Assembly: GCA_030533445.1 (NCBI GenBank)
Contig: CM060064.1
Coordinates: forward strand, 1,901,416 to 1,965,415
DNA length: 64,000 bases
Direction: 5' to 3'
From: Cyprinodon diabolis
Lineage: Eukaryota; Chordata; Actinopteri; Cyprinodontiformes; Cyprinodontidae
Part shown: piece after piece, positions 1 through 12,397 of the stretch
Layout of the letters: each line of letters starts with the position of its first letter
Numbering within the stretch: position 1 is the first letter of the stretch
Program-made: the position numbers and the translations under genes
Notes under the pieces: generated by a model
Seen by the model: only the letters and a program-made list of their open reading frames with translations
What the model was told of the DNA's origin: nothing
Database searches by the model: none

Positions 1-997
1 CATCATCCATCATCCATCCATCCATCCATCCATCCATCCATCCATCCATCAATCATCCATCCTTCATCCATCACCCATCCATCCATCGATCCATCAATCC
101 ATCATCCATCCATCCATCCATCATCCATCCATCCATCCATCCATCATCCATCATCCATCCATCCATCCATCATCCATCATCCATCATCCATCCATCCATC
201 CATCCATCCATCAATCATCCATCCATCCATCCTTCATCCATCACCCATCCATCCATCGATCCATCGATCCATCATCCATCATCCATCCATCCATCCATCC
301 ATCCATCCATCAATCATCCATCCATCCATCCTTCATCCATCACCCATCCATCCATCGATCCATCGATCCATCATCCATCATCCATCATCCATCCATCCAT
401 CCATCGATCCATCGATCCATCATCCATCATCCATCCATCCATCCTTCATCCATCACCCATCATTCCATCCATCATCCATCCATCCATCCATCCATCCATC
501 CATCCATCATCCATCCATCCATCCATCCATCCATCCATCCATCCATCAATCCATCATCCATCCATCCATCCATCCATCCATCCATCCATCCATCCATCAT
601 CCATCATCCATCCATCGATCCATCCATCCATCATCCATCCATCCATCCATCCATCCATCCATCCATCCATCAATCCATCATCCATCCATCCATCCATCAT
701 CCATCCATCCATCCATCCATCCATCCATCCATCATCCATCATCCATCCATCGATCCATCCATCCATCATCCATCCATCCATCCATCCATCCATCCATCCA
801 TCCATCCATCCATCCATCCATCCATCATCCATCCATCCATCCATCCATCCATCAATCCATCATCCATCCATCCATCCATCCATCCATCCATCCATCCATC
901 CATCATCCATCATCCATCCATCGATCCATCCATCCATCCATCATCCATCATCCATCCATCCATCCATCCATCCATCCATCCATCCATCCATCCATTC
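1..997. repeat. (ATCC)n tetranucleotide satellite
   Basis: Almost pure ATCC/CATCC repeats broken by CATC slips and by variants such as CGATCC, TTCATCC and CACCCATCC. A variant-bearing block recurs at about 47, 206 and 307; the last two are about 101 bp apart, so there is a weak higher-order period. The long reading frames here (rich in M, D, G, W) are translated satellite, not genes. Confidence 0.97.
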
Positions 998-1107
998 ATT
1001 ATCTGACACGCTTGTCCCTAGTGGGGTCGTGAGGGGTGCTGGCGTCTATCTCTAGCAGTCAATGGGCGAGAGGCGGGGTCCACCCAGGACAGGTCGCCAG
1101 TCCATCA
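998..1107. repeat. Dispersed teleost repeat next to satellite
   Basis: Reads ...GGGGTCGTGAGGGGTGCTGG...GGGCGAGAGGCGGGGTCCACCC...GACAGGTCGCCAGTCCATCACAG. From memory this is a very common fish dispersed repeat often found beside simple repeats. No coding content. Confidence 0.6.
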
Positions 1108-2876
1108 CAGAGTTTAAAAACACTCTGGTAAAAGTTGAAGTATCAACTTGACCTCTTTACACAAGTAAAAGTGAAAAAGTATGTGCTCCAAAAACTACTT
1201 TAAGTATAAAAGTATAAAGTAATCTTAAAAAAAGACACAGATGCCGCTATATGAACTGAAAGCTCAATTTTTAGACTATTTTTTTTAAATTCTCTGAGAT
1301 AGGGCCAAGGATGAGGGAGGTCTTGCTGGTCTCCGTCTCCCGATACGCTCTCGCCTGTGTCCGACCTTTCAGACATTTCAACATCTTTTTCTGAATCCCA
1401 CATTGTAGCATGGCATAGACAATTCACGTTAGCAGTTTGAAGAACACCTGCTTGCTTCTGATGATTTCCTTTAGCTAACCAATGAGTGTTTGCGTTCTAT
1501 GACTCATCCAATCACACTAGTTTTCACTAGATGTCGGTGGAGCCAATGATCTGCATTGGATGGAGCACATGACGGGAAATAAATATTTAGAAACATTAAA
1601 CCAGGGGAACCAATTAAAAATCAGCAGAGTCTGAATAAAGAAAATCATCAACCAGTAAAGGTCTGGAAACATTTTTACTTTAAACAGAATTTAACACTGA
1701 AATAAAATGAGGTGTTTATGCATCCATGTTATACACTGAATTTTGAAATAAAAAAAATATAAAAACGAGATAGAATGTTTTTCCATTTTAAAATCTAAAG
1801 TTTTTTTTTAAGTAAAGAACAACAATCGTTCAGTTTGGTATACAGACAATTTCCTGATTCACATGTTTTATAAAACATTTATTTATTATTTTTCTTTCTT
1901 TTTTCTGTCTTAATGTTGGCAGTGGGCTTTAGGCTGCCCTGCAAGGCTTTAAACCTGGGTTTGAACGGAGACTAAGCCATTCTCAAGCACATATCAAGGA
2001 GCTCATTTTGAGCCTGGATCCAGATTTATTGTTGATTCTGTTCATGGTGGAGAATCCTGCTTCACAGCAGCAGGTTGAGCCAAACATCCTCTAAATGTTC
2101 AGGCTCCGCTCCGGTCCGGCCAGGTCAGGATCCGCTATTGCAATCGCACCAAACAGGAACAAGAACAACAGATCGGTAACTACAAATTAGAGCATAATTC
2201 TTCTATGGTTAAAAAAAAACTAACACAGTTTATTTAAAAGATTGGATGCAAACTATTGGTCCTTCAACAGACCAGGAAGCAGATTTCTCATCTCCATCAG
2301 AAACTGAACATCTGCTGGATGCTGATGGGGAATTTTTTAATCTGTCATATTAAATTAAGCGTTAATTTCTGCATGTTTTGCTCCTACGAATTTAATGATA
2401 ATATCGGGCATGCTCTCCTCGAGCTCTGAGGATAAGTCGGAGCGCAGCAATACGGGAGGAACAGCGGAGGCTGGTGGCTTTGCTTTAAAGGAGGTCTGGA
2501 GCGCTGCGGGGCGGGGGAGAGACGGGGGATGTGGGATTTCAGGGTAACAGGAGAAGTGGTGCAAGTGACGTTTAGACACTATCCTCAGACAACATGCGGT
2601 AATTTATAAATGTTTTACATCAGGTTGGGTCCGAATTAGCCAGCAGGTGGGTCCGGATCTAATCTGTGACCTCTGCTTTAAACCGAAGCCAAGAGTAACG
2701 AGTAACGTTTGATTTAAAAATGTAAGGAATAGAAAGTACAGATACTTGTGTGAAAATGTAATGAGTAAAAGTCAGAAGTAGGAAGAAAAATAAGTTATGG
2801 AGTAAAGTATAGATACCTAAAAAGTGTACTTGAGTACAGTAACAAAGTATTTGTACTTTGTTACTTGACACCTCTG
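1108..2876 (-). mobile_element. hAT-type DNA transposon remnant
   Basis: The right end (2659-2876) is the terminal pattern of stacked AGTAACG/AAGTACA motifs finishing in ACACCTCTG, so the element starts on the minus strand with CAGAGGTGT. Similar AAAGTAT/AAGTAAAAGT motifs lie at 1129-1225. On the minus strand at about 1392-1283 a frame reads an acidic stretch (DVEMSERSDTGESVSGDGD) followed by HPWPYLREF, typical of the N-terminal region before the BED finger in hAT transposases. The rest of the transposase is missing. No clean 8-bp target duplication was found; the left end merges into the flanking repeat. Confidence 0.6.
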
Positions 2877-2990
2877 CTTATAATGTCTGTGTAATGTCTT
2901 TCTGTATGTTTTTGTCTTAGTGGACGGGCTGTACCGAAACTGAATTTCCCTTCGGGGATTAATAAAGTAGAATTTAATTGAACTGAAAAG
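2877..2990 (+). repeat. LINE 3' tail
   Basis: Contains CTGAATTTCCC...GGGGATTAATAAAGT, a common 3'-terminal motif of fish non-LTR retrotransposons, followed by a short A/T-rich tail. Only the tail is present. Confidence 0.5.
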
Positions 2991-2999
2991 AATCATGGA

Positions 3000-4150
3000 G
3001 CTCTGACAGGGTGAACTCAGGGGATTTCTTCCCCTCCCTGGCTAAGGCCCTTCTCCCCAATCATTCTATTTAGACTGCTGGCCAACTCTAGTACAAGTCC
3101 TGATGGTTTAGACCTTCTTCCACTTACCAATGAGGGAGGCCACCTTACTCATCGTAGTGATTTTAGACTTGAGGCATTCTGCTCGACTCAGCTTCAATTT
3201 TTCTGAAGCAGAAGTGTCGCTGAGAAATGTTTCGAGCACACCACAGTCACGTGACCATTGCATGCTGGACATTGTTAGATCACACTTGTGTTGAGCTTCA
3301 TAGTATATTCGAATAATCTGGGCCTTTGAATACTACTGAAGCATTTAAATGCATGAGAATTGCTGCTCAAACCACAGGTTTTCCAATTTATGGTTTTATT
3401 CAAAGAAATATTACATTTAAATCTCATTTAGAAGCTATTTAAAAAAGTTTGCTTAATGCACATCGATCTAAAGTAGACAAAGGCACATACATCTATACCC
3501 AGCACAATAATCCACTGATTAATTCAGTACATATTTATTCACATGGCACATCTCAACAATTATTGATTCTTCTCCTTTAATACGATCATCTTCATCAGTT
3601 AGAACCACAGCAGGAACGTGGAGAACCTGCAGGAACTACTGGGAAGCGGCGCTGGTTGCAATCATTTAAACTATCAGAACCATTTAAAGGATCATTTATT
3701 GATGTGTTTAGATAGTTGTAGGTGCAGCACAGTCAGATATCAGACTGCACAGACCAGGAAGTGCCCTAATTAACTTAAATTAGCAAACATTCAGATATGC
3801 AATAGAGGAACCAGACGGGAATGGATAGCAGAATCTATCAACTGCGAGGTGACGTTGTTAACCTGTCAGCCAAACTGATGTAACTATAACTGAGAAACCA
3901 GGATGGATTAGAATTCAAAGCCTTAGATTCTTGCCTCCAGACAATCCTGTCTCTCAGGTTTAAAGAAAGTTCCTTTGACTTCATATTTGGTGTCTCTGCG
4001 CCAGCATGCATTGATATAGACAGATGTGGGCCTTTTTTAATCATGACTAATCAACAAATTTACCTACAGGTGGATCCATTTAAGAAGTATGACTCTCACC
4101 TTAACTTGGAGATCCATGGTAAAAAAAATGTAAATAAAAAAATTGCAACA
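3000..4150 (-). pseudogene. Tc1-like transposase relic with insertion
   Basis: On the minus strand 4044-3920 reads ...MKSKELSLNLRDRIV..., the start of a Tc1-type helix-turn-helix domain. The next part of the same domain (IGKWKK, then the region before an ALSELQ-like stretch) appears only at about 3190-3000. The two halves are separated by roughly 730 bp of unrelated DNA (about 3195-3920). The catalytic domain is absent and the frame is broken. The insert was not recognised and has no clear inverted repeats. Confidence 0.6.
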
Positions 4151-5426
4151 ACCTTAAAAAAACATTGGTTTAATTTGTCATAAAGCGGTATCATATTTAT
4201 AATTTTGAGGAAAATTTTAAATGTGATACTATTTTAAACACAGAATCAACATAGCTAAAGTGCAGTGGTTTCTGAATGCAATGTAATTCCAGAGTTGGAG
4301 AGTTTATTTCTATTTCCAATATCACTTATTTCAACCCTCTGTTGTCTAAAGATAATTATTTCCTGCAGGTCCATTTAAAGATCAGCCAATTCCAGGGCTT
4401 TAATTTCATTTAATACTAGTAACACTGTTCTTCTCACTGCAGAGACACAAGACGGCACAGTTAGCAGTTATCAAAGTATGTTGCGGTAAATGTAATAGAA
4501 AGAAAAGGTTTTATTTGTTGGGCGTGAGATAGATAGCCAGCAGAACACAGAGAGTGAGGGTTCAAAATGCAGAAGAAGGTAACTGTAGGGTCACTTCAGT
4601 GTATAGGGAAGGTTAGGCTGTAGAGGGGAAAATGGTGGCAGGAGTGGAAAAGCAGAAACTGAAGAATGGGTATAGAGAAAAAAAAAATCAATAATGTCAT
4701 CAGACATGAATTGCAGACTGAAATGACTTCTTAAGTCCTTTCAGGAAAGCAAGTGGGAGGTAAATGCACTAAAGGAACCTGGACTCTGCGTCCTTCAGTA
4801 ATACTGAATGACTGAGTCACCCTCTTTCACACACAGCAGAATGGAGCGCAGGGGAGGAACACATCTTTGCTAACAGCAACACTATTTCTTTTTGTTTCAG
4901 GTCATTTAATATTCAGTTAAAGAATGTTGATGCTAATGAAAAATATGTCACAGCAGAGAATTTTCCTTTGGTGGCTGATCCACAAAAGAGGCACAGTTTT
5001 TATCCGATTATTTTATGAACTAATAGCTTTAATCAGTTCAGCATAACAAGCAATACAAATCTATGGGAAAAACACCTCAACTGACTTGTAAATGGCTTTA
5101 AATTTATTTACTAACAAATATTATTCTTAATATTAATAATAAAAATGATCCCTTGTTTAGTCTTTATGTGTCTTTTCTCTATTTTGAGTTTGAAAGTGAT
5201 ACCAATCGGTCTAATCCAGGAGAGTTACAGGTATAGAAAGGACACTGAATCTCAGGGCTACTAATAAAGTCCAATTCTTATATAGATAAATATTATGACC
5301 TCCAAACACCGGTACCAACTCTTTAGCAAGCAGAGTCTCTATGGCCTGTCCGATCGATCGAGGTCGCTAGATGTCATCTGCATCTAATTAGCATACACTT
5401 TTTTTCCCTATTTTTTTATTTTTTAG
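4151..5426. other. No gene seen
   Basis: AT-rich DNA with short homopolymer runs. No long open frame, splice pattern or recognised repeat. Confidence 0.6.
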
Positions 5427-5757
5427 TTTGGGCTCAAGTTTCATCCTCCTGGTATGTCCTGCCTTGTGCAGCATACATGGTGTAACGAGGGCCGATCAGC
5501 CTCTCACGTCTACCTTCCCATCAGGAATCGTAAGGTGGGGAGAAAATCGAACATGTTTGATATTCAGTCGGTCTTCCTGAGGTGGTCATGGACAAATCCT
5601 GCTGTTGAAGCAGAGCTACAAGCGGATTTACCAGAACCTGTGCACACAAGGGAGTTCTTCTTCTTCCAGAGGTCTGACCAGCACCATCTCTTGGCACTGA
5701 GTCTGACATTTGGTTTTTGGTCGTGCAGTGTAAGCAGGTAGATCGCATTTAAGTGTC
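5427..5757 (+). repeat. Unclassified dispersed repeat, copy 1
   Basis: Matches the reverse complement of 10775-11116. Shared blocks include CATCAGGAATCGTAAGG, ATTCAGTCGGTC, AATCCTGCTGTTGAAGCAGA and TTTACCAGAACCT, in the same order. Both copies are open for part of their length and share the residues NPAVEAELQ.DLPEP, but both lack a convincing start and the surrounding residues do not agree, so it is listed as a repeat. Confidence 0.6.
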
Positions 5758-5789
5758 GGGTCATGTGTGAGAACATGCATCGTGAGCTT

Positions 5790-6341
5790 TAATTCAATTC
5801 AATTCAGTTTATTTATATAGCGCCAAATTCACAACACATGTCATCTCAGGTCACTTTCCAGTTCACCAGATCATCCAGTCAGATTGATTCAAAGTTTTCT
5901 ATCTAAGGAAAAACCAGTTGATTGCATTGACTCATTGACTCTTCAGCAATCCCTCACACTAAGCATGCTTGTAGCGACAGTGGAGAGGAAAAACTCCCTT
6001 TGAACAGGAAGAAACCTCCAGCAGAACCAGGCTCAGTGTGAGCGGCCATCTGCTGAGGCCCACTGGGGTTCAAGGAGACAGAAGCAGACATAGAAAAAGA
6101 AGCATAGATACAAAAGGCAACTGTCAACCAGCTCCACAGGCGGCCCCGTCCAGGAAACACACAGCCAGGCAGACGAGCTCCGAGCCAGCTCCCATGTCAG
6201 AGGATGAAGAGAGCACATCCAGTTAGTCACAGTCAGAGAAACAGGACTACACTGGAAAACAGGCCAAGCTCCAACATCTAGAAACAAAGGTGTTGATGGA
6301 AGCAGCACAGTTGATGTTTCTTTCCAGGATGGAGTCACAGC
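5790..6341 (-). mobile_element. L2-clade LINE 3' end
   Basis: Starts with the (AATTC)n tail and the conserved TATATAGCGCCAAATTCAC block, then the 3' UTR common to all L2 copies here (compare plus-strand 34130-34856). Oriented minus and 5'-truncated, as usual for target-primed LINE insertions. It is joined at 6341/6342 to LTR sequence. Confidence 0.8.
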
Positions 6342-6398
6342 CATGTTTCTCTCCCTCCACCACCAGGGGGTGCCCTGTCCTCGTTGGTCCTCTCACAC

Positions 6399-7546
6399 TG
6401 AAAAAAGTGTAACAAAGCTGTTTTTCATTTAATGCGTTTGTTTTCATTCCAATGAATTAAAAAAAAAATAGTTTGCTCAATTAAACTAAACTTTCTTAGT
6501 TATGTTTATGGTTGAATCTTTTTTTTTACTTTACTATAATGTAAACTGATAGCGGGGCACCAAACTGATTTTTTTTATTTTAAGCAAAGTCTTTTTATTA
6601 GATTGAGCAATTTGCGCAAGCAAATTCTTTAAAAGTTCTGGCGGCAATTTTACTTCCGCCTCAGCCTCCACCAGACGTCGTGCTGAAGAGAAAAATATCA
6701 GGCATTTTGCGCAAGGTTGAGGTAAGTCATTACGATTTTTAAAGATGACTGGGCGTAAACCTTAGGCCCCAGACAAGATTTGTGTGAGTCTGTGCTTTTG
6801 TGGGCAATTAATTGCTCTGCTAGCATTAGCGCTGGAGGGGAGGGGGTTCGCCGTCGTTGTCGTTGGAGAGGCCGAGCAGAGGTTTTATGGGTCACCGGAG
6901 CTGCAGTACACCCTTGAGTTTGTGCAAAAAGTCCTGATGGAGCTTGGTGGGAAAAAGATGTCCCCAAAAATTCATAGGCTGAAAACCCAGCTTTACAGCC
7001 AAGAGTAGGCATACAGTAGTTGAGTTCCACTGTCTGGCCTGAATTTAATGGCATTTCTACAACCAAAACGTTGTACCTTTTTATCTGAGGTTGTTGTTTT
7101 GTCACTGTTTAAATGTTAAGTGAGAAAAAAAATATGCCTAAATGCTGTTTGAATGGTTGAGATGTTGAAAAAGCAATGGCTTCTAAGTGTAAATAAAAAA
7201 AATCAGGTCTATAAATATTACATTAAGATGACTTTAAATTTTTATTTAAGACAACTTAAAAAAAATAGTTTGCTCCCATATTCAAAAGTTGTTTAAATGA
7301 ATTTAAAATATTCAGGTTGAACCAAGTATATTATTTACATTCAGTAATAAAACCAATGTATTTATTTTGATTTAGTAAAATCTGAAATAATTGCTTTGGT
7401 TCAACCTTCAGAAATTAGTTTACATGAAGTTAAATATTTCAGGTCAAATCAAATGGATTATTTATATTGCATGAAACTACAATATTAGTTGGGATCGATT
7501 ACCTCAATCTTTTTAAATTGAGCCAATGTTTAATTTTTTTTGAGTG
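6399..7546 (+). mobile_element. MITE-like element with captured exon-like DNA
   Basis: Splits the LTR between GTTGGTCCTC and CACACCTGCG, which are adjacent in the intact copy at 15740-15755. The ends read CACTGAAAAAA and TTTTTTGAGTG, an 11-bp imperfect inverted repeat. AT-rich ends share the motif AAATAGTTTGCTC (about 6467 and 7264). The core (about 6640-7010) is GC-richer and gene-like: an ETS-type ACTTCCG at 6652, a possible first exon ending GAG|GTAAGT at 6722, and an open frame at 6784-7008. The ends suggest a non-autonomous DNA element; the class is uncertain. Confidence 0.55.
6784..7008 (+). pseudogene. Exon-like open frame inside the MITE-like element
   Basis: A 74-codon frame. Its C-terminal half (TLEFVQKVLMELGGKKMSP, then KIHRLKTQLYSQE) looks like real protein sequence: charged, helical, no simple repeats. 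The N-terminal part is low complexity. It follows a splice donor-like GAG|GTAAGT (6722) by about 60 bp. I do not recognise the family. It may be a captured host exon or chance. Confidence 0.25.
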
Positions 7547-8084
7547 CACACACCTGCGGCTGGTTGACTCATCACTGAGGACTATATGAGCCATGGACTG
7601 TCACTACCTCGGTGCCAGAGTGTTTGCCAGTTTTGGGAAGCCTTCCTGCAAGGTGGATGTTTGGCCTTCTCCCCCTGGAAGGATTATTTGAGTCTCACAC
7701 TGAGGAGGGGATAAACCTCCACAAGTTCCGTTCAAGTCGTCCTGGATTCCCAAGTGACAGTCCGCTCAATAGCTCCTCTGGGTCTGACCAAGTCTATACC
7801 TGTCCGCCCTCCAACGAGTCTCAACCTCTGGAAAAACCCACACCGACTGGATTCTGGGAGGAAAGTTTTCTCCACTAACGTGAGTCCCGTTTTCTCTGTC
7901 TCTCCAAGTCATCGTTCAAAGTTCCCACGGATCCTGAACTAACCACTGATACTTCCCTTCCCTCTTCCAGTTCCGGTTCACCAGTTCACTGTGTTTCCTG
8001 AATCAATAAACCTGTTTAAACTTTTACCTTGGTTCTCTGAGTGGTTACTGCATGTGGGTCAGATCTCTTAAGAAAATCATGACA

Positions 8085-8335
8085 TGCAGGTAAATAAGGA
8101 TCTGTGACCACTGTATAACTATTAATGATGCTAATTACAAAATAAATAAACTTATCTTCCCTGGAAAATTACAGTTTAGAGGTAGATAACTTTTACTAGC
8201 AGTAATGTGAAATGGATTTCTCCACATAGCCAAACTTTACCTGTCCAGTAGAAACTTTGCAGTTGGCATCAGAAGGAAACCCGGCTTCTGCTTTCAGTGT
8301 ACGCCATCATGTGAAAGAATCTCATAGAAAAACTC
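8085..8335. other. No gene seen
   Basis: AT-rich spacer between the solo LTR and the repeat at 8340. Nothing recognised. Confidence 0.5.
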
Positions 8336-8339
8336 TGGT

Positions 8340-8640
8340 CTTGTTTTCTCTCTTCTGAGGCCTTTCTTTTCTTCTCATACACTTCGTAGACAGCTTTTCT
8401 CTTACGACTCTCTGCCATTTTCAAAGAACCGTGGGGGGAAAGGTGACCTTGACTGGATGAAAATATCACCACATATCTACTCCTGAAAGTGCAAATGCGC
8501 CGAAAAAATATAGCTAGCTGGAGACGAGCACGTAGGACGGCCTTATGTAAACCAGAATGATTGACAATCAGGAGGACCACTTATTTAGATGATCCACCCG
8601 GAAATAAAAGATTGTCCTCTACAACTTTAATAATAAAGTC
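8340..8640 (-). repeat. Repeated 5'-exon-like unit, copy 1
   Basis: Homologous in the same orientation to 43040-43330 (shared CTTCTGAGGCCTTT, GCCATTTTCAAAGAACC, GCACGTAGGACGG and GATGATCCACCC). On the minus strand both encode a short basic N-terminus, here MAESRKRKAVYEVYEKKRKA, starting at about 8419. It resembles the first coding exon plus 5' region of a repetitive gene family or transposon ORF; the rest of the protein is absent. Confidence 0.5.
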
Positions 8641-10774
8641 TGTGAGGCCACAGGTGTATGTGACAGGTAGGCCAGCAGATAGAAGGATTAGCGTCCTCCT
8701 TGGAGCAATGAAGTGTGCAGGCAAACTGCATAGGTTGCCTATGAGTGAGGCTGACTTCCTAGAGCGCTGAAGACCATCCCCACACATTTTATGGTTCGAC
8801 AGAATTTCCAGACCTTCTATTGGCTCAGTTTTTCTACTATAATGGAGGACGCATCAGATTAAGAAGAAGGAGAAGTGGGAAGAACCAGTGTGACTAAATC
8901 AGAACTAAGTGAGGAACGACCCAGCGTTGCTTCTCTCTAAACATTTTTATTTTTCTGGCCTAAGTAGAGCGGCTGAAATCTGATGGAAGGAATTACTCCA
9001 TCAGATTTTTCCTATTGTGGATTTATTGTCTAATTTTAATCTGGTTATTCAACTGAATTATAATTATTACTATTTTTTACAGTAAAGGGTTATTCTTATG
9101 TGTCCGTGTGGATTATTGATTTCTGTGGATTAAAAAATTACCAACGCCTGTTCAAGGGGAGCCGATGCGAGGGGCTGAATTATGGATTAAGGACGAGCCT
9201 TAATTTCTGGTCAAGATTGGGAAAATCCAACCACAAGATCTCAGAAAACAGAGTGGTTCCATCTCTTCTGAAGTCTGGGTGATTTGTTTCCCCAACTTCT
9301 AATATTTAAAGCCCCTTCGATAATCAGTCGGTGTAGATTAGGGTTAGAAGGAAAGAACGTTTATTTTTTATTTTAATTTCTGCTTCATTTTGCAGTTCTG
9401 ATCCCCTGCTAATACATATTAATAAAAGCATGCTAAACTCTAGTGGAATGGTGTGGATATTGAGTTTTTGCGTCATTTATGTTAAATAAGATATTTAGTG
9501 GTATAAAACAGATGGGTGTTGTGTCATATATCTGATTCCTGGAGGCCTTTAAGGCTTGTCTTAGCCAAACTTATTAAAATATCACTTTGGGACATTTATA
9601 GTGACTAAAACCTTATGATCTGTATAATAAGGACTGTTTAAGAACAGAAGCTGTCATAAGCCAAGGGAAATATCAGAAAGGTGATCCTGGCTCCTAGTTT
9701 TTCACTAAATAACCACATTTGTCATTCCTTAGAAGCAATTGTCCATCTAATTAGGCCTCATCATTCTAAATTCTGCAGCTCTGTAATGATAAATGACATT
9801 TTATTGGCTGATGACATTAGTGTGGGTCACTACAGCTGCAGCTGGCATGTCTATATCTAGAGAACTCTGGTTTAACTTGTTAATTCATTCAAAGAAAGAA
9901 CAGTCAGTGACTCTATGTGAGATCAAGCTTCTATTGAAATAAGATGTGGAACAGAAAATGGATGGTTGTTCAGCAAAGCTCCTCCAACGCTCAGACTTTC
10001 CTTCCTTTAACTCCATTGCAGCTCCTTGGCTTTGTTCTCACACTAAATATGGATGTTTGGCTCCGAATTAATCAGATTAGAGTTTCACCCTTAACATTTT
10101 TATATTTATGCAAGAGTCAGATGGAGAGATGAAGAAGGAATGACAGACGTGGTCTAGAGAGTGACAATGCCTGTTAGCGTATTTATTAAAAAGCGATTTA
10201 GCAGAATGTTGTCATGTTGGTTGATGATGAGCTCATAGTAAGCATTTACATCATATGTTGCACAAATTGTCTCCATCATTTGTTTTCATTAACATTTTTA
10301 AATAAAATTATTATTATTATTATTTTTTTACTTCTGTAACGGTGCAACCACTTCATTTATAGTTCTTGTTGTTTATTCCCCACTGCTTGGCTTTAACTGG
10401 TCCTTTAATTCTGCTGCTCAGCTCCCAGTCAGCCGATTTTCCATCTCCAACCCATCAACTTTTCCTTCTTTGTCTTCAGTTCCATGTCTATGAATGAACA
10501 CCTTCTGACAGGTATGAAATGTAGTAGCCCCCCCCACTTATATGTAGCCTAATGTGGCATTACTGGGGCGCTAATTATAAATATTTAGCATCCTCGGGCT
10601 TGCTAACACAGGTAGATTGCCTCATGTTTATGAGGATCATTAAAGCCAGGCATATACTGTATGATATTTTCAATCATTGTTCTCAGCTATGGGTCAAGCT
10701 GTACGATGAAACCGCAGGGTTTAAAAGTCCACAGCGCACCATGTTTGTTCTTCCACTATACAGCACGATGCTCT
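8641..10774. other. No gene seen
   Basis: AT-rich DNA with scattered short open frames lacking domain features. No mobile element ends recognised. A C-run lies near 10529. Confidence 0.5.
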
Positions 10775-11116
10775 GGTGTGATCTAGCTGCTCACACTGCA
10801 TGTCCAAAAACCACACGTTCGACTAAGCGGCGAGAAATGGCGCTGACCAGACTCGTCAATCTGGAAGAGGAAGAAGAACTCCCTTGTTTGCACATGACCA
10901 GTGCTTGAGGTTCTGGTAAATCGTCTTGTAACTCTGCTTCAACAGCAGGATTTACCCACCAACACCTCACGACGACCGACTGAATTTCCAACGTTTTACT
11001 TTCTCCTGACCTTACGATTCCTGATGGGGTGGCGGTCATGAGAGGCTGACTGCCAATCGTTACCGCCTGTATGCTACCCGACGCAGGACGCACAACGAGG
11101 ATGAAACTCGTCCCAA
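10775..11116 (-). repeat. Unclassified dispersed repeat, copy 2
   Basis: Reverse-complement partner of 5427-5757. A 127-codon minus-strand frame (11174-10791) covers it and shares NPAVEAELQ.DLPEP with copy 1. The sequence on the far side (about 10560-10775) has no partner in copy 1, so the element ends are unclear. Confidence 0.55.
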
Positions 11117-12397
11117 ACCAAAGAATTCTGGCATGACTGGAGAATCGGCCCAAAAAGGGCAAAAACTCGTACAATGTATGCCGGCTCAGGATTATTTACT
11201 GAAGTTAAGAGCGTTTGTAGAATCTGATGTGTTGTGTTTGCAAAAGGCCAAAAGTAATCAACATTTATGACAAGATACAAAATATAAAATTGGTGTTGGA
11301 TGAGGCCGAATCTAACAATGATAACTTGTCAAAGAGGAACTCTGCTGCTGGAACAGGTTGATCATATTTACATCAGATACCGGGTCAAAAAGCACGGTGA
11401 CATATTTACAAAACTGTAGGACAGTTGAACAATTTTTGGTGCAATTAGAGAATAGTGTTAACTCCCATGACAGTAGAAAGTAAGGGAAAAATTTTATATT
11501 TAGATTACAGTAATCTAAAGACTGAAAGGATAGGAAACCAAATCAATAATTAAGCAGACATTGGTAAAAGGGCATAATGATTGAATACAAATAACATAAG
11601 TTGATTGACAAGGACAAATAGATTTAGCCTGAGTCTGCTAACACAAGAAGATTGTTTCCGGTTTTGACCAGAAGTTAGTTAAGCTTTTTACAGCTGTCCT
11701 TATCTGGGATTTTACGCCTACCAAGTTAGCAGCTCAGCAAAGGACATAAATAGAAGACTCTAAGAAAAGGGTTGTTGAAAGTAAATGTGAAAAGACTGAT
11801 GAAGGAAAATCAATGCATCATGCTTTAACAGCCTGAAAAGATAAATATAAAGATGAATGGAAACAAAGAAACAGGATTACCCTGCTTTGGCAAGATTTCT
11901 GTTAAAGACAAGAAGAAAATAGTTTTATATTTCACAAAAAATAACAAAAGAAAGCCATTTTGAAGAAAAGCACTTCAATTATTTTGAATTGTGATAGAAA
12001 AAGTCTTAAAATAACAAGCTTATTCATGGTTGAATGCATTTTTATTGGTAACCCCTAAAAAAGTTACAGAAAAACTTACATTTTATTTTTGTGCTTCACA
12101 CTTTTTTAGGCAATTTAAAAAAAAAGGGCAGAAAAGACGTACCAGTAAGCTTCTTTCTACATCTCTCTGCAAAGGTGTAGAAAGAACGAGGAAAAGTTAA
12201 AAAATAGGTAGAAAAAAGTAAATAAATATCTACAGTAATGCTTGGAATATATTTAAAACGCTGGTCTTTGCTGAAGTGGGAGCTAAAGCTCAAATTGTTA
12301 ATTTCATTAAGGTAGCAGAAAGAAAGACATTAGTAGAATAAGATTTTAAAAAAATTAACTGAGCCATGAAATACCACCATTCAACAACTAAAGACTG
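11117..12397. other. No gene seen
   Basis: Strongly A-rich on the plus strand, with no domain-bearing frames or recognised repeats. Confidence 0.5.

Larger units (their letters stand above)
6342..8084 (+). mobile_element. Solo LTR, split by MITE-like insert
   Basis: LTR sequence runs 6342-6398 and resumes 7547-8084, ending AAAATCATGACA. It is the plus-oriented relative of the minus-strand LTRs at 15088-15831 and 45238-45974. AATAAA lies near 8004. The first ~30 bp (TGTCAGGATCC... in the intact copy) are missing at the junction with the L2 copy, and about 110 bp are deleted near 7635. No target duplication can be seen because of the damaged left end. Confidence 0.7.

Noticed and set aside
554..844. 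96-codon minus-strand frame of repeated MDGWMDGW
   Set aside because: Direct translation of the ATCC satellite; no coding signal.
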